Source of the DNA: an uncultured Eubacteriales bacterium
GTDB lineage: Bacteria > Bacillota > Clostridia > Christensenellales > Aristaeellaceae
Assembly (NCBI GenBank): GCA_902778055.1
Contig: CACYWL010000008.1
Coordinates: 1-64,000 of the forward strand
Direction of reading: 5' to 3'
DNA length: 64,000 nt
The position numbers and the translations under genes are program-made. The notes under the pieces are model-generated. The model saw only the letters and a program-made list of their open reading frames with translations. It ran no database searches and had not been told where the DNA came from. This document shows, piece after piece, positions 26,652-36,421 of the stretch; within the stretch, counting starts at the first letter, position 1, and each line of letters opens with the position of its first letter.

Positions 26652-28577
26652 TTATACCTTTCCGGGCCCCGGTGTCGGCGAGGGCGCGGTCTGTGCCGGG
26701 GTTTCCGTCCCCGCTCCCGCCGTCTCCGGCGCCGGGGATTCGTCCAGGTTCACGGTTTCCTCCACCTCGGGGGGAGCCGCCATCAGGTCAATCAGCTTCT
26801 GGTCCACCTCCCCGGAGGCGTAGATTTTCTGATCCCGCTGGTAGGCCTTGACCGCCTTGACCGTTCCGTCCAGCATTTTTCCGCCCGCGTATCCGGTGTA
26901 ATAGCCGAGCTCGGCCAGCCGGGTCTGAACCCAGAAGACCTCCGGGCCCTCGCTCCGGCTGCGCAGCCGTCTTCCGCCCAGATCGGGCGCCTTCGAGGCG
27001 CTGTACTCCGGTTCCGGCGTCGGCAGGGGCGTTTCCTCCGGGATGGAGGTTCCCTTCTTCAGGTTCGGCACCTTCACCGCGTCCTTCAGCTCCGGATCAT
27101 CCGGCAGATCCTCCCGGATGGAGACCACCGTGCCCTCGCCGATATTGTCGTACACCCACTTCGCGTCCTCGACCGTCAGCCGGATGCATCCGTGGCTGGC
27201 CCGCTGTCCCAGCTTCTTGTAGCTGGAGGTTTTCATGGCGTCCAGGCTCACGGCAGTATAGATGACGGAGTGGAACGCAATGGATGCGTTGATCCGCGTC
27301 CAGTAGCGCGCGTAGCTGTTGCCCCATTTCGGGAAGACGCACCATTTCGCGTGCCGGCCGTTCAGCACCCAGTCCCCTACGTCGCTGGGATTGGCCTTCG
27401 TTCCCGTGGAGCAGATCATTCTCCGGACGGGAATGGTATACTCGCCGTTTTCGTCCCGGCCGTATACGGTGGTCACCTGGTTCCTGACGTCGACCGTCAT
27501 CGCGAAGGGAACCGGTGTCGGTGTCGGCGTCGGCTTCGGGGTGGCGTTCGGAAGCACGATCCGGTCATCGTTGAAGACGACGTTCCAGGTCTCCTCATTC
27601 ACGATGCCGTCCGCCTTCAGGCCGTTCTGCGTCTGAACCGCCTTGACGGCCCGCAGGGTCTGGCGGGCAAAGTTCCCGCTGATCGGGCCCTCGTAGTAAC
27701 CCAGGTCTGTCAGCCGCTGCTGCAGCTGCTTGACCAGGGCTCCGCTGGAACCGCTTTTCAGCGTTTTCGAAAAGGCGATGAATCCGTCCGGCATCACCAC
27801 GCCGTTGTTCGCCGCCGTATCCCCGTCGTCCACGAGGAAGCCGTTCAGATCGGGCACCGGGGTTCTCGTCGCGTCCGGCGTATCGTTCTTTCCCACCGCC
27901 CGCGGAGAAAAAAGCGCCTCCTGGGTCAGCGGATCCGCGGCCCCGGTCACGGCGATTCCGTTCTTCTCCTGAAATTCCCGGACGCTTTTCTGGGTTCCGC
28001 CCAGATAGTTTCCGCTGATCTTTCCCTTGTAGTAGCCCAGCTCCATCAGCCGGGTCTGCAGATTCCGGACCTCTTCCCCCTCGGCTCCGTACCGCAGGCT
28101 GCGGTACCGGGCGGAGTAGATTCTGCTCTGGGTCGCCGGGTCGGCAATGCCGGTCTTCTCCAGACCGTAGTCCCCCTGGAAGGTGCGCACCGCCTCCCGC
28201 GTCCCCTCCCGGTATCTTCCGGAAAGATTGCCCGTATAGTACTTCAGCTCCTGGAGGCGGGTCTGAAGCTCCAGCACGTCCTCTCCCTCATCGCCGTACT
28301 GCAGCACACGGCTGTCAACGATCTCCTCCTCCAGGTCTTCCTCATCGGGAAGCTCCTCCGGATTCCGATCCTCCGGCTCCTGACCGTCCCCGTCCTCTTC
28401 ATCCTCGATCGGAACGGCTTCGTCCGGCCCTTCGCCTTCCTCGTCCGCTTCTTCCGGATCCTCCGCGGCCTCAGCCGCTTCCTCCGTTTCCGCCGCCGGC
28501 ACGGTCTCCGCCAGTCCCGGCAGCACCGCCCCGGTCATCAGTACACAGCCAAGCAATAAACACAAAAACCGTCTCAT
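26652..28577 (-). CDS. L,D-transpeptidase (YkuD) with four peptidoglycan-binding repeats
   Basis: The 641-residue secreted protein has a signal peptide (ending LPGLAE) and a long acidic linker (30-90). Two PG_binding_1 repeats follow (about 93-155 and 158-225), each with LQTRLxELxYYxG. A third lies at about 270-335. The YkuD catalytic domain (about 355-482) contains the catalytic His/Cys motif SHGCIRLT near residue 461, with an upstream His in FHSVIYTAVS. A fourth binding repeat (about 535-600) and a Pro/Thr-rich tail end the protein. YkuD enzymes make 3-3 cross-links or attach proteins to peptidoglycan. This one sits outside the membrane. The promoter is at 28605-28633. Confidence 0.93.
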   Translation of the reverse strand: MRRFLCLLLGCVLMTGAVLPGLAETVPAAETEEAAEAAEDPEEADEEGEGPDEAVPIEDEEDGDGQEPEDRNPEELPDEEDLEEEIVDSRVLQYGDEGEDVLELQTRLQELKYYTGNLSGRYREGTREAVRTFQGDYGLEKTGIADPATQSRIYSARYRSLRYGAEGEEVRNLQTRLMELGYYKGKISGNYLGGTQKSVREFQEKNGIAVTGAADPLTQEALFSPRAVGKNDTPDATRTPVPDLNGFLVDDGDTAANNGVVMPDGFIAFSKTLKSGSSGALVKQLQQRLTDLGYYEGPISGNFARQTLRAVKAVQTQNGLKADGIVNEETWNVVFNDDRIVLPNATPKPTPTPTPVPFAMTVDVRNQVTTVYGRDENGEYTIPVRRMICSTGTKANPSDVGDWVLNGRHAKWCVFPKWGNSYARYWTRINASIAFHSVIYTAVSLDAMKTSSYKKLGQRASHGCIRLTVEDAKWVYDNIGEGTVVSIREDLPDDPELKDAVKVPNLKKGTSIPEETPLPTPEPEYSASKAPDLGGRRLRSRSEGPEVFWVQTRLAELGYYTGYAGGKMLDGTVKAVKAYQRDQKIYASGEVDQKLIDLMAAPPEVEETVNLDESPAPETAGAGTETPAQTAPSPTPGPGKV

Positions 28578-28604
28578 CGGCTCACCTCACAGGTATTTGT
28601 GCAT

Positions 28605-28633
28605 ATTGTAACACTCGTGTAACTTTTTTGCAA
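28605..28633 (-). promoter_or_regulatory. Promoter for the L,D-transpeptidase gene
   Basis: Minus strand TTGCAA (28628-28633), 17-bp spacer, TACAAT (28605-28610), about 20 bases before the start codon of the listed frame. Confidence 0.65.
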
Positions 28634-28694
28634 GATTTTGGAAAAAACTGAAAACATTTTCCGTCTTTTCCGGCCCTGCGGAAGCTTCCGCATG

Positions 28695-28725
28695 AAAAGC
28701 CCCGGAGGCCTTTTGCCTCCGGGGC
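28695..28725 (-). terminator. Terminator after the SdrD-B repeat gene
   Basis: An 11-bp stem, GCCCCGGAGGC with GCCTCCGGGGC, five-base loop, and TTTTC after it on the minus strand, 20 bases past the stop. Confidence 0.85.
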
Positions 28726-28744
28726 CGTGAAAAGCTTTCCTGTT

Positions 28745-31700
28745 TTACTTGAGAACCACGCCTTCGTACGCCTTGGACCAGTCCATCGTCTCCTGTTCGC
28801 CGTATCCTGCCGGATAGGCGCCGGGATTCCGCAGCACATAGCCCAGATCGATGTTAAAGTCCGTGCTGTTGCTCGCGACGGAGAACTCCTCCGTCACCGC
28901 CGTCTGCTCCTCGGTTTCAACCAGGGAGGAGACGATCAGATAGATGTCCGTCCGCTTCTGGGTGGGTTTGACCTCCGCGGGCGCGGTGACCCGCAGCGTA
29001 TATACCGCCGGGTACACCTCCCGGAAGAAATACAGGCCGTACTGGTCCGTCTCCGTCTCCGCGGCCGTTTCCCCGTTTCGGATCAGCTCCACCTTCACGT
29101 GGGGGATGCCCAGCTCGCCGCCGTCCTGCCAGCCGTTGCCGTTCTCGTCGAGCCAGCAGTAGTCGCCGATGGTTCCCGGCAGGACGCCGCCCATGTTCAG
29201 ATCCAGCTGATCCTGTCCCATCTTCAGGGAGATCAGGTCCGTCCGGCCCCTGCGGCCGTCCGTCTCCCGGATCACCGAAATCAGTCCGCTTTCCAGCCGC
29301 TCGTCGTCCGGCTCCACCGCGACGGTTCCTTCCGGCAGCTCCGCCTCGATCCGGTATTCGCCCGGCATCAGCCCGCTGAACCGCCAGCTTCCGCTCTCGT
29401 CCGTGGTCTGGCTTTGCAGCTCGGTTCCTTCCGAATCGGTCAGGCGGATCACGGCGCCGGGCAGGTTTTCGATCTCTTCCCCGCGGTCCATCCAGACCCG
29501 GCCGCCCATCGCCGTATACTTCACCAGGCCCATCACCAGATCCTCCCGGGATTCCGCCTCGTTCAGCGTGATGCCGGTCACGGTCAGCCGGTTTCCTTCC
29601 TTCCGGAAGGTATTGTCGCCCTCCGGCGGCAGATCCGTATTCTCGTCCATCCGGTAGGAGACCGAATAGGTGCCGGGGATCAGCCAGTCGCACAGGAACT
29701 GTCCGCTGCGGTCCGTGGTCAGGGTATCGAAGACCTCGCCCGTCTTCTCATCCGTGATTTCCAGCGCCAGCTTTGCGGGTGTCTCCTCCTCCGCGTCCAG
29801 CCGGCCGTCATTGTTCTCATCCATCCAGACCCGGCCGGCCAGCTTCGCGGGAACGGCGCCGCCGATCCTCTGATCCTCCCAGCGCTGGCCCATCGCCACC
29901 GTCAGGGAGGTTTCCATTTCGCTCTTTCCGGCAATCACCGGCAGGCTCAGCCCGGCCGTCCGGGTGATCACCATGCCCTCCGGCAGCGTCAGGCGAAGGG
30001 TATAGGTATCCGGATGCAGATTCCTCAGTGCGAAGGCGCCTTCCGCGTCGGATACGGCCTCCGCCGTTTCCAGGTCGCCGCGGGACGGAATCAGCGTCAC
30101 GCGCAGGCCTTCCAGGAGCACATCCCCGGCCTCCATGGTGCCGGAGCCGTCATGATCGCGGAAGAAGGTACCTGTCACCTCTCCGAGGGTCAGTCCGCCG
30201 CAGAGCGGAGCCTCCTTCTGATCCGCCGTCCGGAAGTCGAACCATTCGCCCCGTCCGGTGCCGTTCTCTCCGGAGATCGCGCTGTCCCCGCCCGTCCGGG
30301 CGAAGATCGCGCCTTCTGGCAGCTGATATTCCAGGTAATACCTGCCCGGCATGACCGCGTCGAACAGGAAGGCCCCGTTCTCCGTGATCTGCGCGGAGAA
30401 GGCCTCGCCCTCCTCGCTCATCAGCCGGACCGTCGTTCCCTCCAGTCCTGTTTCCTCCGCGTCCCGTCGGCCGTTGTCATTCGCGTCCGCGAAAACCGTG
30501 CCCTTCACCGTGCCGGGCATGATCATCCCGGCGTCCAAGCCGGACACCGTTTCGCCCAGAGGCACCTCGAAGGGCTCCGAATAGCCCTCCCCGCCGTTCA
30601 GGTTCAGGATGATGTTGCCCTCTCCCCGCCGGGTAAAGGCATACCCTTCCTTTGCGGTCATGCGCAGGCTGTAGCTTCCCGGGGTCAGGCCCTCGAAGGT
30701 ATACTCGCCCTTTGCGTTGGTCTTCGCCGTATCCACCGCAGTGCCCCGGGCGTCCAGCAACGTGACGCTGATGCCCTGGGCAGTTTTCTCGCTTCCGTCC
30801 CGGGTCGCGGAGAAGTTGTCGTCCATGTAGACCGTGCCCGACGCGGCGCCGTAATAGATCGCCCCGACGTTCACCGTGCGGTGCTCGCCGTCCTGCAGCA
30901 CAAAATCCTTCCAGAAATTCTCCCGCCGGTTTTCCCGCGCCGCAAAGTGGTTTCCTTCCGGATCGTCGGTCACGGCGGTAAAGTTGCTGCCGTCCTCCGG
31001 CAGCACCGCGCGGATGCGGTAGGTATTCCCCCGCAGCCCGGACAGCGTATACTTTCCGTCTTCCCCGGAATAGGCCACCGCGATCTCCTCATCCTTGATC
31101 TGCTTGATGGCCGTCACCTTCACCCCGGCCAGCGGCTTTTCGCCCTCGTCGTACAGGCCGTTGTAGTTCGCGTCCAGGAAGGCCGTGCCGCTGACGCCGG
31201 CCGCCCAGGCAAAGCCGATATTCTGATTCGTCTCGTCCTTGCCGTCGTTCAGGTCCAGGGTGCGGGTGGCCTTGGTCCGGCCCTCCGCCGTGAAGACGGA
31301 GCGGTTCGCTCCGCCGGTCTTGCTGTAGCGGGTAAACATCATGCCTTCCGGGGCATAGCCGCTGAAGTCATAGAATCCGGGCCGCATCCGGAACACCCGC
31401 CAGTATCCGTTTTCATCCGACCAGGCCTCAAACTCGAGGCCGTTCTTCTGGCCGGAGAAGGTCACCCGGGCTCCGGCGATCTTCGGCTCGCCGCTTTCCA
31501 TGATGCCGTTCGCGTTCTCATCCAGCCAGCAGACCCCGTCCACCGTGACGCCCTTCAGCAGGCCGATTCCCCGCTCCGCCGTTTCCCCGGCAGCCACGGT
31601 GATCGGTTCCGAATCCTGCTCGCCAAGCTCGGAAAAATCCATGATGGAATACTCCAGGCCGATATCCCTGGATTTCCGGTTGAAGCCCCATTTTTCGGGC

Positions 31701-32518
31701 AGGGACGCCCTCACGCGGTACGCGCCGGGCTCCAGGCCGGGCATCAGGATCTCGCCCTCCCCGTCGGTGACACCGCCGGTGACCACCCGGTCCTCCGCGG
31801 AAACCAGATAGACCGGAATTCCCTCGACGCCGACCTCATAGGGGCCGCAGACTCCGTTATTGTTGCTGTCATAGAATACCTTCAGGCGGATGGCGCCCTT
31901 TCCCGCGTCCGCCTCCAGCAAGCCGACCTGCGGCTCGCGGGTCGGTTCCTCCGTGGGCACCGCCGTCTGCGCCGGCAGCGCCGCGGCCGTCGGGACGGGC
32001 GTGGGCGCCGCGGTCTCTGCGGGTTCGGCGGTTTCAGCCGTTTCGCCGGGGTCCCCGGGCTGAGGAGCTTCCGTCTCCGCGGGCTCCTGCGCCGGCGTCT
32101 CCGTTTCCGCGGCCGGTTCCTCCGGCTGCGGAATCACGGCCGCCGCGCCCTCCGCCAGCTTCGGCACGAGAATCGGCACGGTCAGATTCCCGCCTTCTCC
32201 CGGCGCCACCGTGGTCCTTGCGCCGCTCAGATCCCATCCGGGAGCGACGGTCTCCGGCATGGGCACCAGGGTCACGGGCTCGCTTCCGGCGACGGTGACC
32301 GTCGTCTCTCCCGCCTGAATCACGCCGCAGTCCAGGCCCCCCTGAAGCACGCGGAAGGATCCGGCCAGCGGAATCTGCTCCGCTGTACCGTCCTCCCGTT
32401 CCGTCACGCCCCGGAACCAGACGCCGATCGTGGTTACTTCCGCCCCGGCGGATACGGCCAGGCTTACTCCAAGCAGCACTCCCAGCAGGAGCGCCGCCCA
32501 ACGGGTCCATCCCTTCAT
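28745..32518 (-). CDS. Secreted SdrD-B/Cna-B repeat protein
   Basis: The start at 32518 (MKGWTRWAALLLGVLL) is chosen because it directly leads a signal peptide and follows GAGGAGG; the frame upstream begins only with a TTG. The 1,257-residue protein carries at least nine SdrD-B-type modules of about 110-130 residues. Each has an acidic calcium-like loop: DENANGIMESGE, DANYNGLYDEGE, DANDNGRRDAEE, DENNDGRLDAEE and DENGNGWQDGGE. Such domains build stiff stalks and bind calcium, often with isopeptide bonds. A Thr/Pro/Glu-rich linker lies at about 155-215. There is no LPxTG motif or membrane tail; the protein ends in a plain beta domain. It follows the lipoprotein gene by 17 bases and is cotranscribed with it, so the two may act together at the surface. 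Confidence 0.9.
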   Translation of the reverse strand: MKGWTRWAALLLGVLLGVSLAVSAGAEVTTIGVWFRGVTEREDGTAEQIPLAGSFRVLQGGLDCGVIQAGETTVTVAGSEPVTLVPMPETVAPGWDLSGARTTVAPGEGGNLTVPILVPKLAEGAAAVIPQPEEPAAETETPAQEPAETEAPQPGDPGETAETAEPAETAAPTPVPTAAALPAQTAVPTEEPTREPQVGLLEADAGKGAIRLKVFYDSNNNGVCGPYEVGVEGIPVYLVSAEDRVVTGGVTDGEGEILMPGLEPGAYRVRASLPEKWGFNRKSRDIGLEYSIMDFSELGEQDSEPITVAAGETAERGIGLLKGVTVDGVCWLDENANGIMESGEPKIAGARVTFSGQKNGLEFEAWSDENGYWRVFRMRPGFYDFSGYAPEGMMFTRYSKTGGANRSVFTAEGRTKATRTLDLNDGKDETNQNIGFAWAAGVSGTAFLDANYNGLYDEGEKPLAGVKVTAIKQIKDEEIAVAYSGEDGKYTLSGLRGNTYRIRAVLPEDGSNFTAVTDDPEGNHFAARENRRENFWKDFVLQDGEHRTVNVGAIYYGAASGTVYMDDNFSATRDGSEKTAQGISVTLLDARGTAVDTAKTNAKGEYTFEGLTPGSYSLRMTAKEGYAFTRRGEGNIILNLNGGEGYSEPFEVPLGETVSGLDAGMIMPGTVKGTVFADANDNGRRDAEETGLEGTTVRLMSEEGEAFSAQITENGAFLFDAVMPGRYYLEYQLPEGAIFARTGGDSAISGENGTGRGEWFDFRTADQKEAPLCGGLTLGEVTGTFFRDHDGSGTMEAGDVLLEGLRVTLIPSRGDLETAEAVSDAEGAFALRNLHPDTYTLRLTLPEGMVITRTAGLSLPVIAGKSEMETSLTVAMGQRWEDQRIGGAVPAKLAGRVWMDENNDGRLDAEEETPAKLALEITDEKTGEVFDTLTTDRSGQFLCDWLIPGTYSVSYRMDENTDLPPEGDNTFRKEGNRLTVTGITLNEAESREDLVMGLVKYTAMGGRVWMDRGEEIENLPGAVIRLTDSEGTELQSQTTDESGSWRFSGLMPGEYRIEAELPEGTVAVEPDDERLESGLISVIRETDGRRGRTDLISLKMGQDQLDLNMGGVLPGTIGDYCWLDENGNGWQDGGELGIPHVKVELIRNGETAAETETDQYGLYFFREVYPAVYTLRVTAPAEVKPTQKRTDIYLIVSSLVETEEQTAVTEEFSVASNSTDFNIDLGYVLRNPGAYPAGYGEQETMDWSKAYEGVVLK

Positions 32519-32535
32519 TTTCCGAAAAGGCCTCC

Positions 32536-33363
32536 TCAATTCAGCTTCACCGTATGCCGGAACTTGTCATACACATTGGTCACGTAGAAATCCCGGTAGC
32601 CCCGGGGATACGCCACATGCAGGCTGTAAAGCGTCCGGTTCACGCAGGTCACGATCATCCGTCCGGCGACCTCGGCCCCCGTGGCCTTCTCCGTGGCGGT
32701 ATAATTCGCATAGATTCCGGTGGCTCCGAGGAAAGCCCGCTCCGCGGTGTTCGACGGAGAGAAGCCGCTCAGCTCGCCGCTTCCGCCCAGGGTATCCAGC
32801 ATGCCCTTGACTTCCTTCGTCAGCTCGGATTTGGTGTAAGCCTTGTTGACAGGCACCGCGCGCACCGTCAGCGTCGCCGCGTAGTCCATCGACGGATCCG
32901 GATTGGTCAGCCGGTAGGTATCCGAGACGCTGTCATCCACGGTCCAGCCGCTGGGGCCGTCAAAGGTCATATGCAGCGAGGACGCTTCATACGTCACGTA
33001 GCTGAGGGACAGCGTGGGCAGCGGAGTGGGGGTGGGCTTGTCGACCGGGTCGATCAGCACAGGCGTGGCTCCCGCGTATTCGCTCTGAATGACCGGGGCC
33101 GACGTGGGAGCGCTGTCCGGATTCTCCGGCACCTCTTCCCAGTCTCCGCCCTCCTCGGAGGCCGGATCATAGGAGCCGTCGTCGTAATCCGTCGGGCCGA
33201 CCACGGCCGATCCGAACAGATCCTGCGCCGGTTCCTCCGTCACCTCCGCCGTCGGCTGGCTGGCCGGAGGCAGGTTGGTGTCAAACACTTCCTTCTGCTG
33301 ACAGGCGGTCAGCGTCAGCGCGCACAGCGCCAGGATCAGACACAGCACTTTCCTTTTGTTCAT
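32536..33363 (-). CDS. Lipoprotein of unknown function
   Basis: The 275-residue protein has a type-II signal peptide with lipobox LTAC (residues 18-21). An acidic, Pro/Thr-rich linker follows (about 25-120), then a globular C-terminal domain (about 125-275) with YVTYEASSLHMTFDGPSGW and VTNVYDKFRHTVKLN. The globular part has the alternating beta pattern of a PsbP-like or similar ligand-binding fold, but I cannot name a family. The gene precedes the SdrD-B repeat protein by 17 bases in the same direction, which suggests a membrane-anchored partner. No catalytic motif was recognised. Confidence 0.7.
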   Translation of the reverse strand: MNKRKVLCLILALCALTLTACQQKEVFDTNLPPASQPTAEVTEEPAQDLFGSAVVGPTDYDDGSYDPASEEGGDWEEVPENPDSAPTSAPVIQSEYAGATPVLIDPVDKPTPTPLPTLSLSYVTYEASSLHMTFDGPSGWTVDDSVSDTYRLTNPDPSMDYAATLTVRAVPVNKAYTKSELTKEVKGMLDTLGGSGELSGFSPSNTAERAFLGATGIYANYTATEKATGAEVAGRMIVTCVNRTLYSLHVAYPRGYRDFYVTNVYDKFRHTVKLN

Positions 33364-33420
33364 GGCTCTTTCCTCCCCTATCCCCGGGTTTCGCGTTTCC
33401 GTTCCGCCCGGTCCGTTTAT

Positions 33421-33447
33421 CCGGCCGCGCTCCCTTCGGAGCCGGCC
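33421..33447 (-). terminator. Possible stem-loop between the yhaM-like gene and the lipoprotein gene
   Basis: GGCCGGCTCC and GGAGC-CGGCCGG form a long GC-rich stem with a GAAG loop on the minus strand, but the following bases are ATAAAC rather than a T-run. It could be a weak terminator or an RNA processing site. Confidence 0.3.
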
Positions 33448-33489
33448 TTTCCTTCCGTCAGACGTTCCCTTTGGCGCGGAAGTTTCCTT

Positions 33490-34449
33490 TTATTCCGCAT
33501 CCTCCGTATACCTGGGATGATAGATCCGCCGGTCCAGGCTGAAAATCTTCTCGCTGAAGGCGCCCTCCGGCGTCTTTTCCCAGGCGGTCTTCATGGTATT
33601 CATCCGCGCGTCCATCATGTCAATCCAGCGCAGCGCCTCCGCCTCCGGAAACATGGGCGGCCGCGGGCTGCCGTACTCCGGCTCCCCGTGATGGCTCAGC
33701 AGCATGTGCTCCAGCAGCACGACGCACTCTCCGGTGACGCCCGTCCTTTCCGCCGCCCGGTTCAGCAGCGTGATGCCCCGTACCAGATGCCCCAGCAGCT
33801 GCCCGTCCCGGGTGTAATCCTGAACATTGCCGCTCTCGTCGCTCTTCAGCTCCTCAAGCTTGCCCAGATCGTGAAGGATCACGCCGGAAAAAAGCAGATC
33901 CCGGTTCAGCCAGGGATAGATCTCCGCCGCCGCCCTGGCCAGGCGGAGCATGTCCGTCGTGTGATGAAGCAGCCCTCCGCGCTCCGCGTGGTGCATCCGC
34001 TGGGCCGCGGGGAACCAGCTCAGCCGCTCTCCGGCCATGTCCAGCATCTCCAGGGTCAGCTTCTTCAGATTCTCTCCGGAAAACCCGTTCACCGTTTCGC
34101 GGATTTCCCGCATCATGTCCTCGGAGGTTCTCGGAGCCGAGGGCACCAGCCCGCTCAGATCCACCTTCTCCCCTTCCTTCGGGGGATGCCATTCCTCAAT
34201 CCGCATCTGCAGCCGGCCGTTGAATTCCTGCACCTGGCCTTTGATCCAGAGGGGCGCTCCGGTTTCCGGCACCTCCTGGCGGGCGTTCCAGTACCAGATC
34301 TTGGCGTTCATTTCCCCGGTCCGGTCCCCCAGGCTCAGATCCACATAGTCGTGGCCCTTCCGGTCCATCTTCTTCTCCGCGCCGCGGACCATCAGGATTC
34401 CTTCAAAGCGGTCGTCCGCCTTCAGCTTGCATACACTGTTTTCTTCCAT
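33490..34449 (-). CDS. YhaM-family 3'-5' exoribonuclease (OB-fold plus HD domain)
   Basis: The start at 34449 (MEENSVCKLKADD) has GGAGG upstream; the longer frame is a basic Gly/Pro/Arg-rich extension and is rejected. The 319-residue protein has an N-terminal OB-fold (about 10-95, DYVDLSLGDRTGEMNAKIWYW). The HD hydrolase domain (about 150-310) has metal ligands in HHTTDMLRL, ILHDLGKLEE and LLSHHGEPEYGSP. This is the YhaM/CBF1 layout, which degrades RNA or DNA from the 3' end in Gram-positives. It follows dnaB by 77 bases on the same strand and could be cotranscribed with rplI-dnaB. Confidence 0.88.
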   Translation of the reverse strand: MEENSVCKLKADDRFEGILMVRGAEKKMDRKGHDYVDLSLGDRTGEMNAKIWYWNARQEVPETGAPLWIKGQVQEFNGRLQMRIEEWHPPKEGEKVDLSGLVPSAPRTSEDMMREIRETVNGFSGENLKKLTLEMLDMAGERLSWFPAAQRMHHAERGGLLHHTTDMLRLARAAAEIYPWLNRDLLFSGVILHDLGKLEELKSDESGNVQDYTRDGQLLGHLVRGITLLNRAAERTGVTGECVVLLEHMLLSHHGEPEYGSPRPPMFPEAEALRWIDMMDARMNTMKTAWEKTPEGAFSEKIFSLDRRIYHPRYTEDAE

Positions 34450-34526
34450 CTCTTCTCCCTCCGGACACGGAACCCGTTGTTCTCCGCGCGCCCTCCGGGG
34501 CGCCCCGGGTCCCGCTCCGGTCGCCA

Positions 34527-35903
34527 TCAGAACGGAGCGTCCCCGCCGCCCGGCCCGTCCTCCCGGGCCAGGTTGGCAAAGGTCGTGAGCTCGCCGAGCC
34601 AGGCCAGCTTCACCGTCCGCAGCGGGCCGCTGCGCTGTTTGGCGATGTTGACCTCCGCGATGTTCTTGTCCTCCGTGTCCTTGTTGTAATACTCCTCCCG
34701 GTGCAGGAACATGACCACGTCCGCGTCCTGCTCAATCGATCCGGAATCCCGCAGGTCGCTCAGCACCGGCCGTTTGTCGATCCGGTCCTTGTTCGCCCGG
34801 CTCAGCTGGGCGCAGGCGATGATCGGAATTTTCAGCTCCAGCGCGATGGCCTTCAGCTGCCGGCTGATTTCCGCCACCTCCAGCTGGCGGCTTTCGGAGC
34901 GGCCGTCCGCGTGCATCAGGCCCAGATAGTCCACCAGCACGAGATCGAGCCCGTGCTCCATCATCAGCCGGCGGCACCGGCTGCGCAGCTGGCTCGGGGT
35001 CAGCGCCGCGGTATCGTCCAGATAAAGCGGCGCGTTGGAGATCGGCCCGAGCGCCTTCGCCAGCGCCGTCCACTCCGCGTCCTCCAGCGTCCCCTTCCGA
35101 ACCTTCTGCATATTCACCCGGGCCTGCCCGCACAGCACGCGCATCACGATCTGCTCCCGGGGCATTTCCAGGCTGAAAACCGCCACCGTCTTTCCCTTCT
35201 CGATGCTGGCATAGGAGGCGATGTTCATGGCAAAGGAGGTCTTTCCCATGGCCGGCCGCGCGCCGAGGATGATCAGCTCGCCCGGATGCAGCCCGGTCAG
35301 CGTGCTGTCCACGTCGATGAACCCCGTGGGCACGCCCGAAACCTCGCCGTGCAGGCGGGACAGCTCCTCAATCTCCCGGAAGGTGTTGTCCAGCACCTCC
35401 CGGACATGCTTCAGCGTGCCGCCGTCCGTCCGGTTCATGGCGATGTCAAAGATCGCCTTTTCCGCCCCGGCCAGGATCTCCGGCAGAGGGCTCTGCTGCG
35501 CGTAGGCCTCCCGGGCAATCCCCTGGCTGGCGGAAATCAGCTTGCGGAGCGTGCTCTTTTCCTGCACCAGCTCCACATAGGCTCCCGCGTTGACCACCGT
35601 GGGCACGGAGCTCATCAGCCGCATCAGATACGGCACGCCGCCCACGCCCTCCAGGGAGCCGCGCCGGCTCATTTCCGACACCGCCGTGGTCAGGTCAATG
35701 GGTCTGTGCGCGCGGGCCAGATCCGCCATGGCCCGGAAGATCTCCTGATGCTCCGGCAGATAAAAGTCCTCCGGCTGGAGGCTCTCCATCGCCCGGAGCA
35801 CGACGGAAGAATCCTGAAGCATTGCGCCCAGGACGCTGATCTCCGCTTCCAGGCTGTTCGGGGGAACCGCCCCCCGCAGCTCCGGCTCCGCCTGTTCCGG
35901 CAT
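34527..35903 (-). CDS. dnaB: Replicative DNA helicase DnaB
   Basis: The 458-residue protein matches DnaB in length and motifs. The N-terminal helical domain begins NSLEAEISVLGAML. The RecA-like C-terminal ATPase has Walker A GARPAMGKTSFAMN, a VFSLEMPREQIVMRVL region, Walker B DLVLVDYLGLM, SRANKDRIDKRPVLSDLRDSGSIEQDADVVMFLHREEYY and a C-terminal RNGPxGTVxLAW-like segment (KQRSGPLRTVKLAW). It unwinds the chromosome at replication forks. AGGAG precedes the start. It lies 65 bases after rplI, the usual neighbour in Bacillota. Confidence 0.97.
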   Translation of the reverse strand: MPEQAEPELRGAVPPNSLEAEISVLGAMLQDSSVVLRAMESLQPEDFYLPEHQEIFRAMADLARAHRPIDLTTAVSEMSRRGSLEGVGGVPYLMRLMSSVPTVVNAGAYVELVQEKSTLRKLISASQGIAREAYAQQSPLPEILAGAEKAIFDIAMNRTDGGTLKHVREVLDNTFREIEELSRLHGEVSGVPTGFIDVDSTLTGLHPGELIILGARPAMGKTSFAMNIASYASIEKGKTVAVFSLEMPREQIVMRVLCGQARVNMQKVRKGTLEDAEWTALAKALGPISNAPLYLDDTAALTPSQLRSRCRRLMMEHGLDLVLVDYLGLMHADGRSESRQLEVAEISRQLKAIALELKIPIIACAQLSRANKDRIDKRPVLSDLRDSGSIEQDADVVMFLHREEYYNKDTEDKNIAEVNIAKQRSGPLRTVKLAWLGELTTFANLAREDGPGGGDAPF

Positions 35904-35968
35904 CTGCGCTCTCTCCTGTCCTTCTGTTCATTCCGGTCTTCCCGGAGACGGGCCTCCCGTCCGGGATT

Positions 35969-36421
35969 TTATTTCTCCAGCGGAAGCACCCGCAGCTTCA
36001 TCTCCGTGGTCACGCCGGGATACAGCCGGACGGTAATCTCCCGGTCCCCGACCTCGCGGATCGGATCTCCCAGATCAATCTTCCGCTTGTCCGCCGCATA
36101 CCCGTGCTGCTTTTCCAGCGCCTCGGCCACCTCCGCGGCCGTGACGCTTCCGTACAGCCGGCCCTGGGAGCCGCATTTGATTTTCAGCTCGACAACCTTT
36201 CCCTTCAGCGCGTCCGCCTTCGCCCGCGCTTCGGCCAGCGCCTCCGCGTCCCGGGCCTCCTGGGCCGCCCGCTTCTTCTCGATCTCCTTCAGCGTCCCGG
36301 CCTTGGCCTCCACCGCCAGCTTCTGGGGAAAAAGGAAGTTCCGGGCATATCCGTCGCTGACGTTCAGGATTTCGTCCCGCTTCCCGATATTTTTGACATC
36401 CTTCAGCAGTACAACCTTCAT
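35969..36421 (-). CDS. rplI: Ribosomal protein L9
   Basis: With the start at 36421 ([19 protein letters not shown]) the product is 150 residues, the normal L9 size. The N-terminal domain has [19 protein letters not shown], the long connecting helix lies at about 40-75, and the C-terminal rRNA-binding domain includes [26 protein letters not shown] precedes the start and the alternative start eleven codons upstream is rejected. L9 binds 23S rRNA in the large subunit. The promoter is at 36487-36515. Confidence 0.97.
   Translation of the reverse strand: MKVVLLKDVKNIGKRDEILNVSDGYARNFLFPQKLAVEAKAGTLKEIEKKRAAQEARDAEALAEARAKADALKGKVVELKIKCGSQGRLYGSVTAAEVAEALEKQHGYAADKRKIDLGDPIREVGDREITVRLYPGVTTEMKLRVLPLEK

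Noticed and set aside
28727..32587. A 1,286-codon plus-strand open frame opposite the SdrD-B gene
   Set aside because: It lies entirely opposite a protein with nine recognisable domains; its own translation is rich in Arg, Pro, Gly and His with no domain. High G+C keeps antisense frames open.
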